Below are positions 18,569 through 27,022 of a stretch of DNA of 64,000 bases, in pieces. Numbering within the stretch: the stretch's first letter is position 1; every line of letters begins with the position of its first letter. A program made the translations under genes and the position numbers. A model generated the notes under the pieces. The model had not been told where the DNA came from, made no database searches, and saw only the letters and a program-made list of their open reading frames with translations. Where the stretch lies: NCBI GenBank assembly GCA_947443645.1, contig CANEXF010000001.1:124001-188000 (forward strand), read 5' to 3'. This DNA comes from Comamonadaceae bacterium. Its GTDB lineage: Bacteria; Pseudomonadota; Gammaproteobacteria; Burkholderiales; Burkholderiaceae_C.

Positions 18569-20245
18569 ATGCTCTCCATAAAAAACGATCTGCTCGCAGC
18601 ACTGGCTGACGCGCTGGAACAACTCTCTCCGGGCGCTGCTGAAAAAGCGGCATTTGAGTCACCCAAGGTTGCCGCCCACGGTGACTTCGCCTGTACCGCT
18701 GCAATGCAGCTGGCCAAGGGCCTCAAGCAGAACCCGCGTCAGGTGGCCGATGCATTGCGAGCCAATTTGCTGGCCAGCCCGGCTTTTGAGCGCTGGGTAG
18801 ACGCCGTAGAGATCGCCGGCCCCGGCTTCATCAACATCCGGCTCAAGCCCGCAGCCAAGCAGGAAACCGTGCGTGAGGTGCTGCAGGCGGGCGCGCAATA
18901 CGGCGTCAAGCCGCTGTCGCCAGACCAGCGCATGGTGGTCGAGTTTGTCTCGGCCAACCCGACCGGGCCACTGCATGTGGGCCACGGCCGCCAGGCGGCC
19001 TTGGGCGATGCGATCTGCAACCTCTTTGCGACCCAGGGCGCGCAGGTCTGGCGCGAGTTCTATTACAACGATGCGGGCGTGCAGATTCATACCCTGGCCA
19101 CCAGCACCCAGGCCAGGGCCAAAGGCATCAAGCCCGGCGACGCAGACTGGCCTGAGCTGGCTTACAACGGCGATTACATTGCCGATATTGCCCAGGACTT
19201 TCTGGCCAGGAAAACCGTCAGCTCGGACGACCATGTGTTCACGGCCTCGGGCGAAATCGATGACCTGGACGCGATCCGCCAGTTTGCCGTGGCCTATCTG
19301 CGCCATGAGCAGGACCTGGACCTGAAGGCCTTTTCGGTACGCTTTGACAACTACTACCTCGAGTCCAGCCTGTACAGCTCAGGCCGCGTCGAGCAGACCG
19401 TGGCCAGGCTCAAGGATGCCGGCAAAACCTATGAGCTCGATGGTGCGCTCTGGCTCAAGTCGACCGATTACGGTGACGACAAAGACCGTGTGATGAGAAA
19501 AAGCGACGGCAGCTACACCTACTTCGTGCCGGATGTGGCCTACCACCTGGCCAAGTGGGAGCGGGGCTTTGGCCGCGCCATCAACATTCAAGGCATGGAC
19601 CACCACGGCACCATCGCGCGGGTTCGCGCCGGGCTGCAGGCGGCCAATGCCGGCATACCCCAGGGTTACCCCGACTACGTCCTGCACACCATGGTGCGGG
19701 TCGTACGCAATGGTGAGGAGGTCAAGATTTCCAAGCGCGCCGGCAGCTATGTCACGCTGCGCGACCTGATCGAATGGACCAGCGCCGATGCCGTGCGTTT
19801 CTTTTTGCTGAGCCGCAAACCGGACACCGAATACATTTTCGACATTGATCTGGCGCTGGCCAAAAACAATGAGAACCCGGTCTACTACGTGCAGTATGCG
19901 CATGCGCGCATCTGCTCGGTGCTGGCGGCCTGGGGTGGTGAAGTGAGCAGCCTCAAAGAGGCCGACCTGTCGCCGCTGGACAGCCCGCAGGCCCAGGCCT
20001 TGATGCTGCTACTGGCCAAGTACCCGGACATGCTGGCCAATGCGGCCAGTGGCTTTGCCCCGCACGATGTGGCTTTTTACCTGCGCGAGCTGGCCGCCTT
20101 CTACCACAGCTACTATGATGCCGAGCGGATTCTGGTCGAAGACGCCGTGGTCAAACTGGCCCGCCTGGGCCTGGTCGCGGCTACTGCCCAGGTGTTGCAC
20201 AATGGCCTGGCGGTGCTGGGTGTCAGTGCACCGAGCAAGATGTAA
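18569..20245 (+). CDS. argS: Arginyl-tRNA synthetase
   Basis: Class I aminoacyl-tRNA synthetase of 558 residues. The HIGH-type motif appears as HVGHGR in [20 protein letters not shown]. The KMSKS position is the ArgRS-typical divergent [13 protein letters not shown]. The N-terminal Add1 domain (residues 1-110) and C-terminal anticodon-binding domain ([13 protein letters not shown] onward) are complete. First of three co-directional genes with the SPOR protein and dsbA. Confidence 0.97.
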   Translation: MLSIKNDLLAALADALEQLSPGAAEKAAFESPKVAAHGDFACTAAMQLAKGLKQNPRQVADALRANLLASPAFERWVDAVEIAGPGFINIRLKPAAKQETVREVLQAGAQYGVKPLSPDQRMVVEFVSANPTGPLHVGHGRQAALGDAICNLFATQGAQVWREFYYNDAGVQIHTLATSTQARAKGIKPGDADWPELAYNGDYIADIAQDFLARKTVSSDDHVFTASGEIDDLDAIRQFAVAYLRHEQDLDLKAFSVRFDNYYLESSLYSSGRVEQTVARLKDAGKTYELDGALWLKSTDYGDDKDRVMRKSDGSYTYFVPDVAYHLAKWERGFGRAINIQGMDHHGTIARVRAGLQAANAGIPQGYPDYVLHTMVRVVRNGEEVKISKRAGSYVTLRDLIEWTSADAVRFFLLSRKPDTEYIFDIDLALAKNNENPVYYVQYAHARICSVLAAWGGEVSSLKEADLSPLDSPQAQALMLLLAKYPDMLANAASGFAPHDVAFYLRELAAFYHSYYDAERILVEDAVVKLARLGLVAATAQVLHNGLAVLGVSAPSKM

Positions 20246-20310
20246 CTGCGCGGCAGGTGGCGAGCGCCAAACCAGCAGACACGACATCCCAATCAGTCAG
20301 GAAAGAAATT

Positions 20311-20982
20311 ATGGTGAACGGGCGAGCTATGAAAAGACAACTCGGCAAGCAGCAGCTGGGGGGCACCTTGCTGGGCTTGATCATCGGTGCCCTGGTGGGG
20401 CTGGGCGCGGCCTTGGCCGTGGCGGTCTATGTGACCAAGGTTCCTGTGCCTTTTCTGAACAAGGCTCAGTCGCACTCTGCAGAAAATGACGCGGCCGAAG
20501 CCAAGAAGAACAAGGACTGGGATCCCAATGTGCAGCTGGCCGGTAAAAATGCGGTCAGGCCTGCTGCGGCTGCGTCCGAGGCTGCTGGCAACACGGCCGC
20601 CGGGCCTACCATCAGTGCGCCTCCCAGTGCGCCAGTTAGCGCCAAGCCTTCGGCTTCTGCCGACCCGCTCGGTGATCTGGCCAAGACCAAAGCTGAAGCC
20701 AAGCCGGAAGCCAAATCAGAGCCTTCAGCCGCTACTGGCCCGGATCCCTTTAATTACTTCATTCAGGCGGGTGCTTTTCGCACACCTGAAGACGCCGAAC
20801 AGCAACGCGCCAAGCTTTCCCTGATGGGTTTTCAGGCCAAGGTCACGGAGCGCGAACAGTCTGGTCGTACGGTCTACCGCGTGCGCCTCGGTCCTTTTGA
20901 GAAAAAGGACGAAGCTGACAAAACCAAGGAAAAGCTGGACAGCAACGCGGTTGAAACGGCCTTGGTCCGAGTCCAGCGCTGA
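20311..20982 (+). CDS. SPOR domain protein (FtsN-like, single-pass membrane)
   Basis: A 223-residue bitopic protein: short cytoplasmic tail, one membrane segment near residues 15-42 (LGLIIGALVGLGAALAVAVY), a long Ala/Pro/Lys-rich periplasmic linker and a C-terminal SPOR domain (FNYFIQAGAFRTPEDAEQQR...VYRVRLGPFEKKDEA) that binds denuded peptidoglycan glycans. This is FtsN architecture, implying a septal role, though SPOR proteins other than FtsN exist. ATG 20311 has AGGAAAG upstream. It follows argS by 65 bp. Confidence 0.88.
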   Translation: MVNGRAMKRQLGKQQLGGTLLGLIIGALVGLGAALAVAVYVTKVPVPFLNKAQSHSAENDAAEAKKNKDWDPNVQLAGKNAVRPAAAASEAAGNTAAGPTISAPPSAPVSAKPSASADPLGDLAKTKAEAKPEAKSEPSAATGPDPFNYFIQAGAFRTPEDAEQQRAKLSLMGFQAKVTEREQSGRTVYRVRLGPFEKKDEADKTKEKLDSNAVETALVRVQR

Positions 20983-21075
20983 ACTTTTGTGCCCCTGGCG
21001 ATTCAAGCTTCAAGGGACGCATGAATTTTTGGCCTTTGAGTGAACGCTGGTTTTTAGATATTCAGGAGAACATGA

Positions 21076-21738
21076 ATGCAACGACGTGAGTTTTCGTTTT
21101 CAGCAGCAACGCTTGCGGCGACTTCGGTGGGCGCAGGCCTGAGCCTGCCTGGTGCGGCGCGCGCGCAGGGCAAGACCCCTCAAGAGGGCAATGACTATCT
21201 GTTGCTGGACCGGCCTGCCATCACCGAAGCGGCCGCAGGCAAGATCGAAGTGGTCGAGTTTTTCTGGTACAGCTGCCCGCATTGCAACCATTTCGAGCCA
21301 CAGTTCGAAGAGTGGATCAAGAAGGCGCCCAAAGACGTGTCTGTCAGGCGTGTACCGGTCGCCTTCCGCGCCGACTTTGAGCCGCAGCAGCGTCTTTACT
21401 ATGTGCTCGAAACCCTGGGCAAGGTCGAGGAACTGCATAAAAAGGTTTTCTACGCCATTCATGTGGAAAAGCAGACGCTCAACACCGCCGACCAGGTCGC
21501 GGCCTGGGCAGAAAAGCAGGGCATCAACAAAGCCAGGTTTGTCGAAACCTACAACTCCTTTCCGGTGGCGACCAAGACCCGCAAGGCGACTTTGCTGCAG
21601 GACGCCTACAAAGTCGATGGCGTGCCCGCCCTGGGCATCGCTGGCCGCTATTTCACCTCTGGGTCTTTGGCGCAAACCATGGAGCGCGCGCTGCTGGTGA
21701 CCGACTATCTGGTGGGGCTGGCGCGTAAAGCCAAATAG
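21076..21738 (+). CDS. dsbA: Thiol:disulfide interchange protein DsbA
   Basis: Periplasmic oxidant that introduces disulfides, reoxidised by DsbB. 220 residues with a signal peptide (MQRREFSFSAATLAATSVGA..., cleavage near ARA-Q), the redox motif CPHC at Cys67 and Cys70 (FFWYSCPHCNHFEP) and the cis-Pro loop GVPALGIAG. Spacing to the SPOR gene is 93 bp. A rho-independent terminator follows the stop. Confidence 0.94.
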   Translation: MQRREFSFSAATLAATSVGAGLSLPGAARAQGKTPQEGNDYLLLDRPAITEAAAGKIEVVEFFWYSCPHCNHFEPQFEEWIKKAPKDVSVRRVPVAFRADFEPQQRLYYVLETLGKVEELHKKVFYAIHVEKQTLNTADQVAAWAEKQGINKARFVETYNSFPVATKTRKATLLQDAYKVDGVPALGIAGRYFTSGSLAQTMERALLVTDYLVGLARKAK

Positions 21739-21765
21739 GGCCGCAGACTGGCTGTTACTTTGAAG

Positions 21766-21792
21766 AGCCCGCCTCGTTTTGGCGGGTTTTTC
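21766..21792 (+). terminator. Rho-independent terminator after dsbA
   Basis: CCCGCC at 21768-21773 pairs with GGCGGG at 21781-21786 across a 7-nt loop, directly followed by five T. It ends the argS-SPOR-dsbA unit before lptA. Confidence 0.8.
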
Positions 21793-21908
21793 GTTTCCGG
21801 TGTGTGTTTTTCTGGCGAAAGCGGGGCCGCGCATGCGACCAGTGGCTATCGCCCGTACCTGGATGGGTACAATCGGGGCAACCTTCAAGCAGCAAGATTC
21901 GTGCCTTT

Positions 21909-22532
21909 ATGAAATACCCCACCTCCTTCTTACTTGCCGCAGTTGCTTTCACCGCGCTGGCTGGTTTGCCTGTGGCGGCTGAGCAGGCCGACCGGGACAA
22001 GCCCATGAACGCCGAAGCGGACGCCCTGCGCTACGACGACCTGAAGCAAACCAGTGTCTTCACCGGCAACGTGGTGATCACCAAAGGCAGCACCATCATC
22101 CGTGGTGAGCGGGTCGATGTGCAGCAGGACCCCGAGGGCTACCAGCAGGCCACGGTAATCGCCGCGCCCGGAAAACTCGCGTTTTACCGCAAAAAACGTG
22201 ATCTGGTCGATGAGTTCATAGAAGGCGAGGCCGAGCGTATCGACTACGACAGCCGCGCCGATGTGGTCAAGTTCATACGCCGGGCCGTGTTGCGGCGCTA
22301 CAAGGGCGCCACGCTGGCCGATGAGACCACCGGCTCACAGATCAATTATGACAACACCACGGATGTGTTCACGGTCGATGGCGGCGCGCAAAACCGTTCT
22401 GCCAGCAATCCCACTGGGCGCGTTCGTGCCATGCTGTCACCGCGCGACGCAGCTTCCGGCGCCGCCGCACCAGCTCCAGGGCCCATGCCCAGCTTGCGGC
22501 CCAGCAGCACGCTTGGCACGGACAACAAGTAA
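21909..22532 (+). CDS. lptA: LPS transport periplasmic protein LptA
   Basis: Periplasmic bridge component for lipopolysaccharide transport. 207 residues from ATG 21909 with a signal peptide (MKYPTSFLLAAVAFTALAGL, cleavage near VAA-E), then the OstA-like repeat region MNAEADALRYDDLKQTSVFTGNVVITKG and the DEFIEGEAERIDYD stretch. The frame is open upstream but that would destroy the signal peptide. It precedes lptB by 7 bp; lptC is not next to it here, the upstream gene being dsbA. Confidence 0.93.
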   Translation: MKYPTSFLLAAVAFTALAGLPVAAEQADRDKPMNAEADALRYDDLKQTSVFTGNVVITKGSTIIRGERVDVQQDPEGYQQATVIAAPGKLAFYRKKRDLVDEFIEGEAERIDYDSRADVVKFIRRAVLRRYKGATLADETTGSQINYDNTTDVFTVDGGAQNRSASNPTGRVRAMLSPRDAASGAAAPAPGPMPSLRPSSTLGTDNK

Positions 22533-22539
22533 GGCGGCC

Positions 22540-23361
22540 ATGGATTTGGGAAAGTTTGACCATTCAGGCGACCATGCGCCAGCGTTTGCCACGGCTGCCG
22601 CTACCGGGCCAGCCACAGCGTCAAGCCGGCTGGTCGCTACGGGCCTGAAAAAGTCCTATGGCAGCCGTCAGGTGGTTCAGGACGTATCGCTGAGCGTGCA
22701 AAGCGGCGAGGTCGTGGGGCTGTTGGGGCCCAACGGGGCGGGCAAGACCACTTCGTTCTACATGATTGTGGGTCTGGTGCGCGCCGATGCCGGAGAGATC
22801 ACGATAGATGGCCAGTCGGTCGAGCACATGCCAATTCACAGGCGCGCGCGCCTGGGCTTGAGCTATCTGCCGCAGGAAGCCTCGATTTTTCGCAAGCTCA
22901 CGGTGGCTGAAAACGTGCGCGCCGTGCTGGAGTTGCAGCATGACGAAGCTGGCAAGCCGCTGGGTCAGGATGCGATCGCGCAGCGCCTGGACGGCCTGCT
23001 TAAGGATTTGCGGGTAGACCATTTGCGCGATTCACCTGCGCTCGCCTTGTCGGGCGGGGAGCGACGCCGTGTGGAGATCGCCAGGGCCCTGGCGACTCAG
23101 CCGCGCTTCATTCTGCTTGACGAGCCGTTTGCCGGCATTGACCCGATCGCCGTGATCGAGATCCAGCGCATCATAGGATTTTTGAAGTCACGCGGCATCG
23201 GGGTTTTAATCACCGACCACAACGTGCGCGAGACGCTGGGTATCTGCGACCGCGCCTACATCATCAGCGACGGCCATGTACTGGCTAACGGCACGCCGTC
23301 CGAAATTGTCAACAACGCCGATGTACGCCGTGTCTATCTGGGCGAACACTTCAGGATGTGA
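22540..23361 (+). CDS. lptB: LPS export ABC transporter ATPase LptB
   Basis: Cytoplasmic ATPase of the LptB2FG exporter. Walker A GPNGAGKTT, signature LSGGERRR, Walker B FILLDEPFAGIDP and the H-loop ITDHNVRET are intact. From ATG 22540 it has 273 residues, about 30 more than typical, because of a Thr/Ala-rich N-terminal extension (residues 1-30) before the usual start of the ABC domain. The frame is open far upstream inside lptA, which I reject. Co-transcribed with lptA. Confidence 0.95.
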   Translation: MDLGKFDHSGDHAPAFATAAATGPATASSRLVATGLKKSYGSRQVVQDVSLSVQSGEVVGLLGPNGAGKTTSFYMIVGLVRADAGEITIDGQSVEHMPIHRRARLGLSYLPQEASIFRKLTVAENVRAVLELQHDEAGKPLGQDAIAQRLDGLLKDLRVDHLRDSPALALSGGERRRVEIARALATQPRFILLDEPFAGIDPIAVIEIQRIIGFLKSRGIGVLITDHNVRETLGICDRAYIISDGHVLANGTPSEIVNNADVRRVYLGEHFRM

Positions 23362-23366
23362 TGATG

Positions 23367-23573
23367 GATTGGCTTCCCCCTGTTGCTCGCTCACTTCGTG
23401 TAGCGGCCTTTCCCCCGCCGGGGGACGGCGCCTGCGGCCTGGCACAGCCAGTTCCGCGGCCCCTGCTGGCCAGAAGACCGCGTGAGGGCGTTGGCTGCCG
23501 CGCCGGGTCGCCCCAAGCAAGGCCAGCCCCCTCGGGAGGCAGCGAGCCACACGCAGTGGGGAGCGTGGGGGTC
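23367..23573. repeat. Composite inverted repeat element upstream of rpoN
   Basis: The right part (about 23505-23573) shares the core CCACACGCAGTGG, GAGCGTGGGGG and CGCCCCAAG with the pilT-pilU element at 38591-38672. The left part (about 23368-23430) resembles the reverse complement of the same core (CCCCC, CTCGCTCACTTCGTGT, CCCCCG/GGGGG), giving an inverted pair around a unique centre. It fills the whole lptB-rpoN gap and places a GGGGG run just before the rpoN ATG in place of a normal ribosome binding site. Confidence 0.7.
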
Positions 23574-23575
23574 CT

Positions 23576-25135
23576 ATGAAACAAGGTCTGTCACTACGTG
23601 TCTCGCAGCATCTGGCGCTCACGCCGCAGCTGCAGCAGTCGATTCGGCTGTTGCAGCTGTCGACGCTTGAGCTAAGCCAGGAAGTCGAGCAGATGCTCGA
23701 CGAAAATCCGTTTCTTGAAGTCTCGGAAGATGCCGCCGTGCGCGAAGAGTTCGGTCTGGACCACCTCAATACACCGGTCAGCCAGGACAACCAGGAGTTC
23801 GAATCTGCTACAGATTCAATAGCTGTTGGCGCCCAGGATGCGGGCTTGAGCAGCCAAAATGATCAGGCGTCAACGCCCGAGGCCAACGCCGAAGTCAGCT
23901 CTGAGGCCAAGCTTGAAGAAAGCTGGGAGGGCGACGGCACGGTCGAGTCCGCGCCCGACGACAGCGAGTGGGGCGGCGATGCACCGGCGCGCAAAAACAA
24001 TGCCGACGACAGCGACGCCGAGGCCTCTGACCTCGCGTCTAGCCACGAGTCGCTGCAAGACCATCTGCACCGGCAGTCGCTGAGCCTGCGCCTGTCGGAC
24101 GAGGACCGCGCGGCGCTGCACTTTTTGATCGAGTCGCTCAACGACGACGGTTACCTCGAAGACAGCCTGGCGTCGCTGGCCGCGGGCCTGGCTGGCGACG
24201 ACCTCAACGATGCTGAAGCGCTTGAACAGCATTTCGCCATCGCGCTCAAGCTGCTGCACCACATGGAGCCGGCTGGCGTGGGCGCGCGCAACCTGGCCGA
24301 GTGCCTGGGCTTGCAGTTGCTCGATTGCCGGGACTGCGATGCGACGCGTGCCGCCATGGCGATGTGCAAGCAGCCCATGGAACTGCTGGCCAAGCGCGAT
24401 GTCAAACGCCTGTCGCAGCTGTGCGGGTTTTCCGATGCCGTGATCAAGGAAGCGATTGGCGTAATTGGCCGGCTGGACCCCAAGCCGGGTCGGCGCTTTG
24501 TCAATGTCGAGCGCAATCTGGTCGTGCCCGATGTGCTGGTCGTGCCCTCGGGCCGCGGCTTCAAGGTCACGCTGAACGGCGACGTCATGCCGCGCCTGCG
24601 TGTGCATGACATATATGCCAACGCGATCAAGCAGCACAAGGGCCAGAGCGGTCAGGCCCTGCAGCAGCGCCTGCAGGAAGCGCGCTGGTTCATCAAGAAC
24701 ATACAGCAGCGCTTTGACACCATCTTGCGCGTCAGCACGGCGATTGTTGAACGCCAGAAAAACTTCTTCAGCCATGGTGAGCTGGCCATGCGGCCCTTGG
24801 TGCTGCGCGAGATCGCCGACGAACTTGGCCTGCATGAGTCGACGATTTCACGCGTCACCACGGCCAAATACATGAGCACGCCTTTTGGCACCTTCGAGCT
24901 CAAGTACTTCTTTGGCTCTGCGCTGGGCACAGAAACCGGCGGCAACGCATCGAGCACCGCGGTGCGCGCCCTGATCAAGCAGTTTGTATTGGCAGAAAGC
25001 TCGAAAAAGCCGCTCAGCGACAACCAGATTTCCGAAATGCTCAAGGAGCAGGGCATTGAATGCGCGCGCCGCACGGTCGCCAAGTACCGCGAGGCTTTGC
25101 GCATCGCGCCGGCCACCTTGCGCAAAGCCCTCTGA
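23576..25135 (+). CDS. rpoN: RNA polymerase sigma-54 factor
   Basis: 519 residues. Region I is the Gln/Leu-rich activator-contact segment MKQGLSLRVSQHLALTPQLQ; region II is a long acidic linker (residues about 60-165); region III holds the core-binding and HTH parts (LHESTISRVTTAKYMSTPFG) and the C-terminal RpoN box ARRTVAKYRE. Residues 78-96 of the linker are encoded by a copy of the dispersed ~55-bp repeat inserted in frame. It lies downstream of lptB as in many proteobacteria. No canonical Shine-Dalgarno is visible; a G-run from the upstream repeat occupies that place. Confidence 0.97.
   Translation: MKQGLSLRVSQHLALTPQLQQSIRLLQLSTLELSQEVEQMLDENPFLEVSEDAAVREEFGLDHLNTPVSQDNQEFESATDSIAVGAQDAGLSSQNDQASTPEANAEVSSEAKLEESWEGDGTVESAPDDSEWGGDAPARKNNADDSDAEASDLASSHESLQDHLHRQSLSLRLSDEDRAALHFLIESLNDDGYLEDSLASLAAGLAGDDLNDAEALEQHFAIALKLLHHMEPAGVGARNLAECLGLQLLDCRDCDATRAAMAMCKQPMELLAKRDVKRLSQLCGFSDAVIKEAIGVIGRLDPKPGRRFVNVERNLVVPDVLVVPSGRGFKVTLNGDVMPRLRVHDIYANAIKQHKGQSGQALQQRLQEARWFIKNIQQRFDTILRVSTAIVERQKNFFSHGELAMRPLVLREIADELGLHESTISRVTTAKYMSTPFGTFELKYFFGSALGTETGGNASSTAVRALIKQFVLAESSKKPLSDNQISEMLKEQGIECARRTVAKYREALRIAPATLRKAL
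23807..23860 (+). repeat. Dispersed ~55-bp repeat inside rpoN
   Basis: Reads GCTACAGATTCAATAGCTGT, then TGGCGCCC and a GCGGGCTTGAGC tail, matching the minus-strand reading of the copies at 4340 and 400. It is translated in frame as part of the variable acidic linker of sigma-54, with no stop. Confidence 0.65.
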
Positions 25136-25252
25136 CGCGGACCTGCATCCACCCGGGCCCCGGTTGCTTGGCACGGGGCGCCCAGCCCGCATGCACCCAG
25201 CGGCATCCAGAACATTGAACTTACAGACAACGCCTGAAAAATAGGATTATTT

Positions 25253-26611
25253 ATGAATCAGCTCCAATTGTTTTTACCCTGCGCTGCTGGCGTTGAGTCC
25301 CTGCTGGCCAAGGAAATCCTGCGTGTGACCGGCATAGAGGGCAAGGCCTGGCGCGCCGGCGTCCAGCTGCAAGGCTCGTGGCGCGATGCCCTGCAACTCA
25401 ACCTGCACAGCCGGCTGGCGCAACGCGTGTTGATCGAGTTGCAGCACAACCAGTACCGCAGCGAGCAGGACCTGTACAACGCGGCTGCCAGCGTGGCCTG
25501 GGAAATCTGGTTCACGCCCAAGCAGACCTTCAAGGTCGAGATCACGGCCCAGCACAGCCCGCTGACCAGCCTGAACTTTGCGGCGCTGAAGATCAAGGAC
25601 GCGATTGCCGACCGCTTTCGGGACAAGTTTGACGTGCGCCCCGATGTAGACACGCGCTGGCCCGATGTGCGGGTCTATGTGCACTTGACCGTCGACACGG
25701 TCACGATTTATATCGACACCTCGGGTGAGCCCTTGTTCAAGCGCGGCTGGCGCGAGGACAAAGGTGACGCGCCGCTCAAGGAAACGCTGGCTGCGGCCAT
25801 GATTGCGGCCAGCGGCTGGGACGAGTTGTGCAAGGACGGCGTGCCGCTGTACGACCCCTGCTGCGGCTCCGGCACGATCGCGATCGAGGCGGCGCAAATC
25901 GCCTGCAATATCGCGCCTGGCATCAACCGACGCTTTGCCTTCCAGAAGTATTTGCCGTTTCAGCCCCATGTCTGGGAAGGTCTGCTGGACCAGGCCGAGG
26001 CCGCCATCACCGAGCCGACCGCGCCGGTGTTTGGCAGCGATGTGTCCTTCAGGATGGTGGACTTTGCCGAGCGCAATGCCGAGCGCGCCGGCGTTGCCAA
26101 TGCGGTGCAGTTTCGCGGTGGCGATGCCTTGCAGCGCATGCCGCCCGCGCCCACAGGCGTGATGCTGGTCAACCCGCCTTATGGCGAGCGTATCGACGTC
26201 GCCGGCGTGGCCGGCGTTTCCGCGATGCAGGGGCGCGAGCAGCGCCGCAACCCGGTGCGCGCCGAGTTTCAGGGCCAGCGTATTGACGAGTTTGGCCAGC
26301 CCGTGACGCAGGAGCAGGGCACGTATGCGCCCAGCCGCGACCGCAATACCAATCGGGCGCGCGAACAGGCTGTGACCGACAGTGGTGAAGAGGCGTCGGA
26401 CTTCTTTCCGCAGCTGGCCGCGCACTGGAAGAAGAACTACGCCGGCTGGACCGCCCATGTGCTCACGCCAGACTTCAAGTTGCCCAGCAAGATGCGGCTC
26501 AAGGAGTCGCGCCGCGTGCCGATGTGGAACGGCCCCATCGAATGCCGCCTGTTCCGCTTTGACATGGTGGCGGGATCCGCGCGCGCCAAGCCCGCAAGCC
26601 CGGATGCCTGA
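25253..26611 (+). CDS. rlmL: 23S rRNA (guanine-N2) methyltransferase, RlmL N-terminal type
   Basis: THUMP domain (residues about 50-160) followed by a SAM methyltransferase domain: GSGTIAIEAAQIA-type motif I and catalytic NPPYGER motif IV. The 452-residue length fits the RlmL half of the E. coli RlmKL fusion, predicted to make m2G2445. A roughly 65-residue Arg/Gln-rich insertion follows motif IV (about residues 310-375). ATG 25253 begins MNQLQLFLPCAAGVESLLA. Its stop overlaps the start of the PIN gene by 8 bp. Confidence 0.88.
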   Translation: MNQLQLFLPCAAGVESLLAKEILRVTGIEGKAWRAGVQLQGSWRDALQLNLHSRLAQRVLIELQHNQYRSEQDLYNAAASVAWEIWFTPKQTFKVEITAQHSPLTSLNFAALKIKDAIADRFRDKFDVRPDVDTRWPDVRVYVHLTVDTVTIYIDTSGEPLFKRGWREDKGDAPLKETLAAAMIAASGWDELCKDGVPLYDPCCGSGTIAIEAAQIACNIAPGINRRFAFQKYLPFQPHVWEGLLDQAEAAITEPTAPVFGSDVSFRMVDFAERNAERAGVANAVQFRGGDALQRMPPAPTGVMLVNPPYGERIDVAGVAGVSAMQGREQRRNPVRAEFQGQRIDEFGQPVTQEQGTYAPSRDRNTNRAREQAVTDSGEEASDFFPQLAAHWKKNYAGWTAHVLTPDFKLPSKMRLKESRRVPMWNGPIECRLFRFDMVAGSARAKPASPDA

Positions 26612-27011
26612 AGCCGTCGTCATCGACAGCAACATCGTGCTGGACTTGTTTGTGTTCGGCGATGCGTTGGCCTTGCCGCTCAAGCAGGCGCTCGTCGCCG
26701 GTGAATTGGCATGGCTGGCAACCCCAGCCATGCGCGAGGAGCTGGCGCGCGTGCTGAGCTATCCCAAAATCGTCCAGCGCCTGACGCGTGACAGCATCAA
26801 CGCTGGTGATGTCCTCGCCAGCTTCGACCGCCACACCCGCATGGTCGACGTCGCCGCCAAGGCCAGCGTCAGCTGCAGCGATCCCGATGACCAGAAGTTC
26901 ATTGACCTGGCGGTCGCGCACAAGGCCTTGCTGCTAAGCAAGGATCGCGCCGTGATTTCAATGCAAAAAAGGCTTGTAACGCTTGAAGTACGGGTGCTGG
27001 CAGCTATTTAA
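26604..27011 (+). CDS. PIN-domain protein (putative toxin-like ribonuclease)
   Basis: A 135-residue PIN domain: first acidic residue in VVIDSNIVLDLF, further conserved acids in MREELARVLSYPKI and SCSDPDDQKFIDLAVAHKA. These would coordinate Mg2+ for RNA cleavage as in VapC-like proteins. There is no antitoxin gene beside it; it overlaps rlmL by 8 bp, so it may be a housekeeping nuclease rather than a toxin. The last 15-16 residues and the stop codon are supplied by a dispersed repeat copy. Confidence 0.82.
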   Translation: MPEAVVIDSNIVLDLFVFGDALALPLKQALVAGELAWLATPAMREELARVLSYPKIVQRLTRDSINAGDVLASFDRHTRMVDVAAKASVSCSDPDDQKFIDLAVAHKALLLSKDRAVISMQKRLVTLEVRVLAAI

Positions 27012-27020
27012 TCAATAGCG
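26962..27020 (-). repeat. Dispersed ~55-bp repeat, full copy at the 3' end of the PIN gene
   Basis: On the minus strand: GCTATTGATTAAATAGCTGC, CAGCACCCGTAC, TTCAAGCGTTAC and a T-rich tail, a full-length copy. On the plus strand it encodes the C-terminal residues QKRLVTLEVRVLAAI of the PIN protein and its TAA stop. Confidence 0.8.
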
Positions 27021-27022
27021 CG

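Noticed and set aside
26604..27011. Toxin-antitoxin module
   Set aside because: Only a PIN protein is present; the upstream partner is rlmL and no small DNA-binding antitoxin overlaps it.
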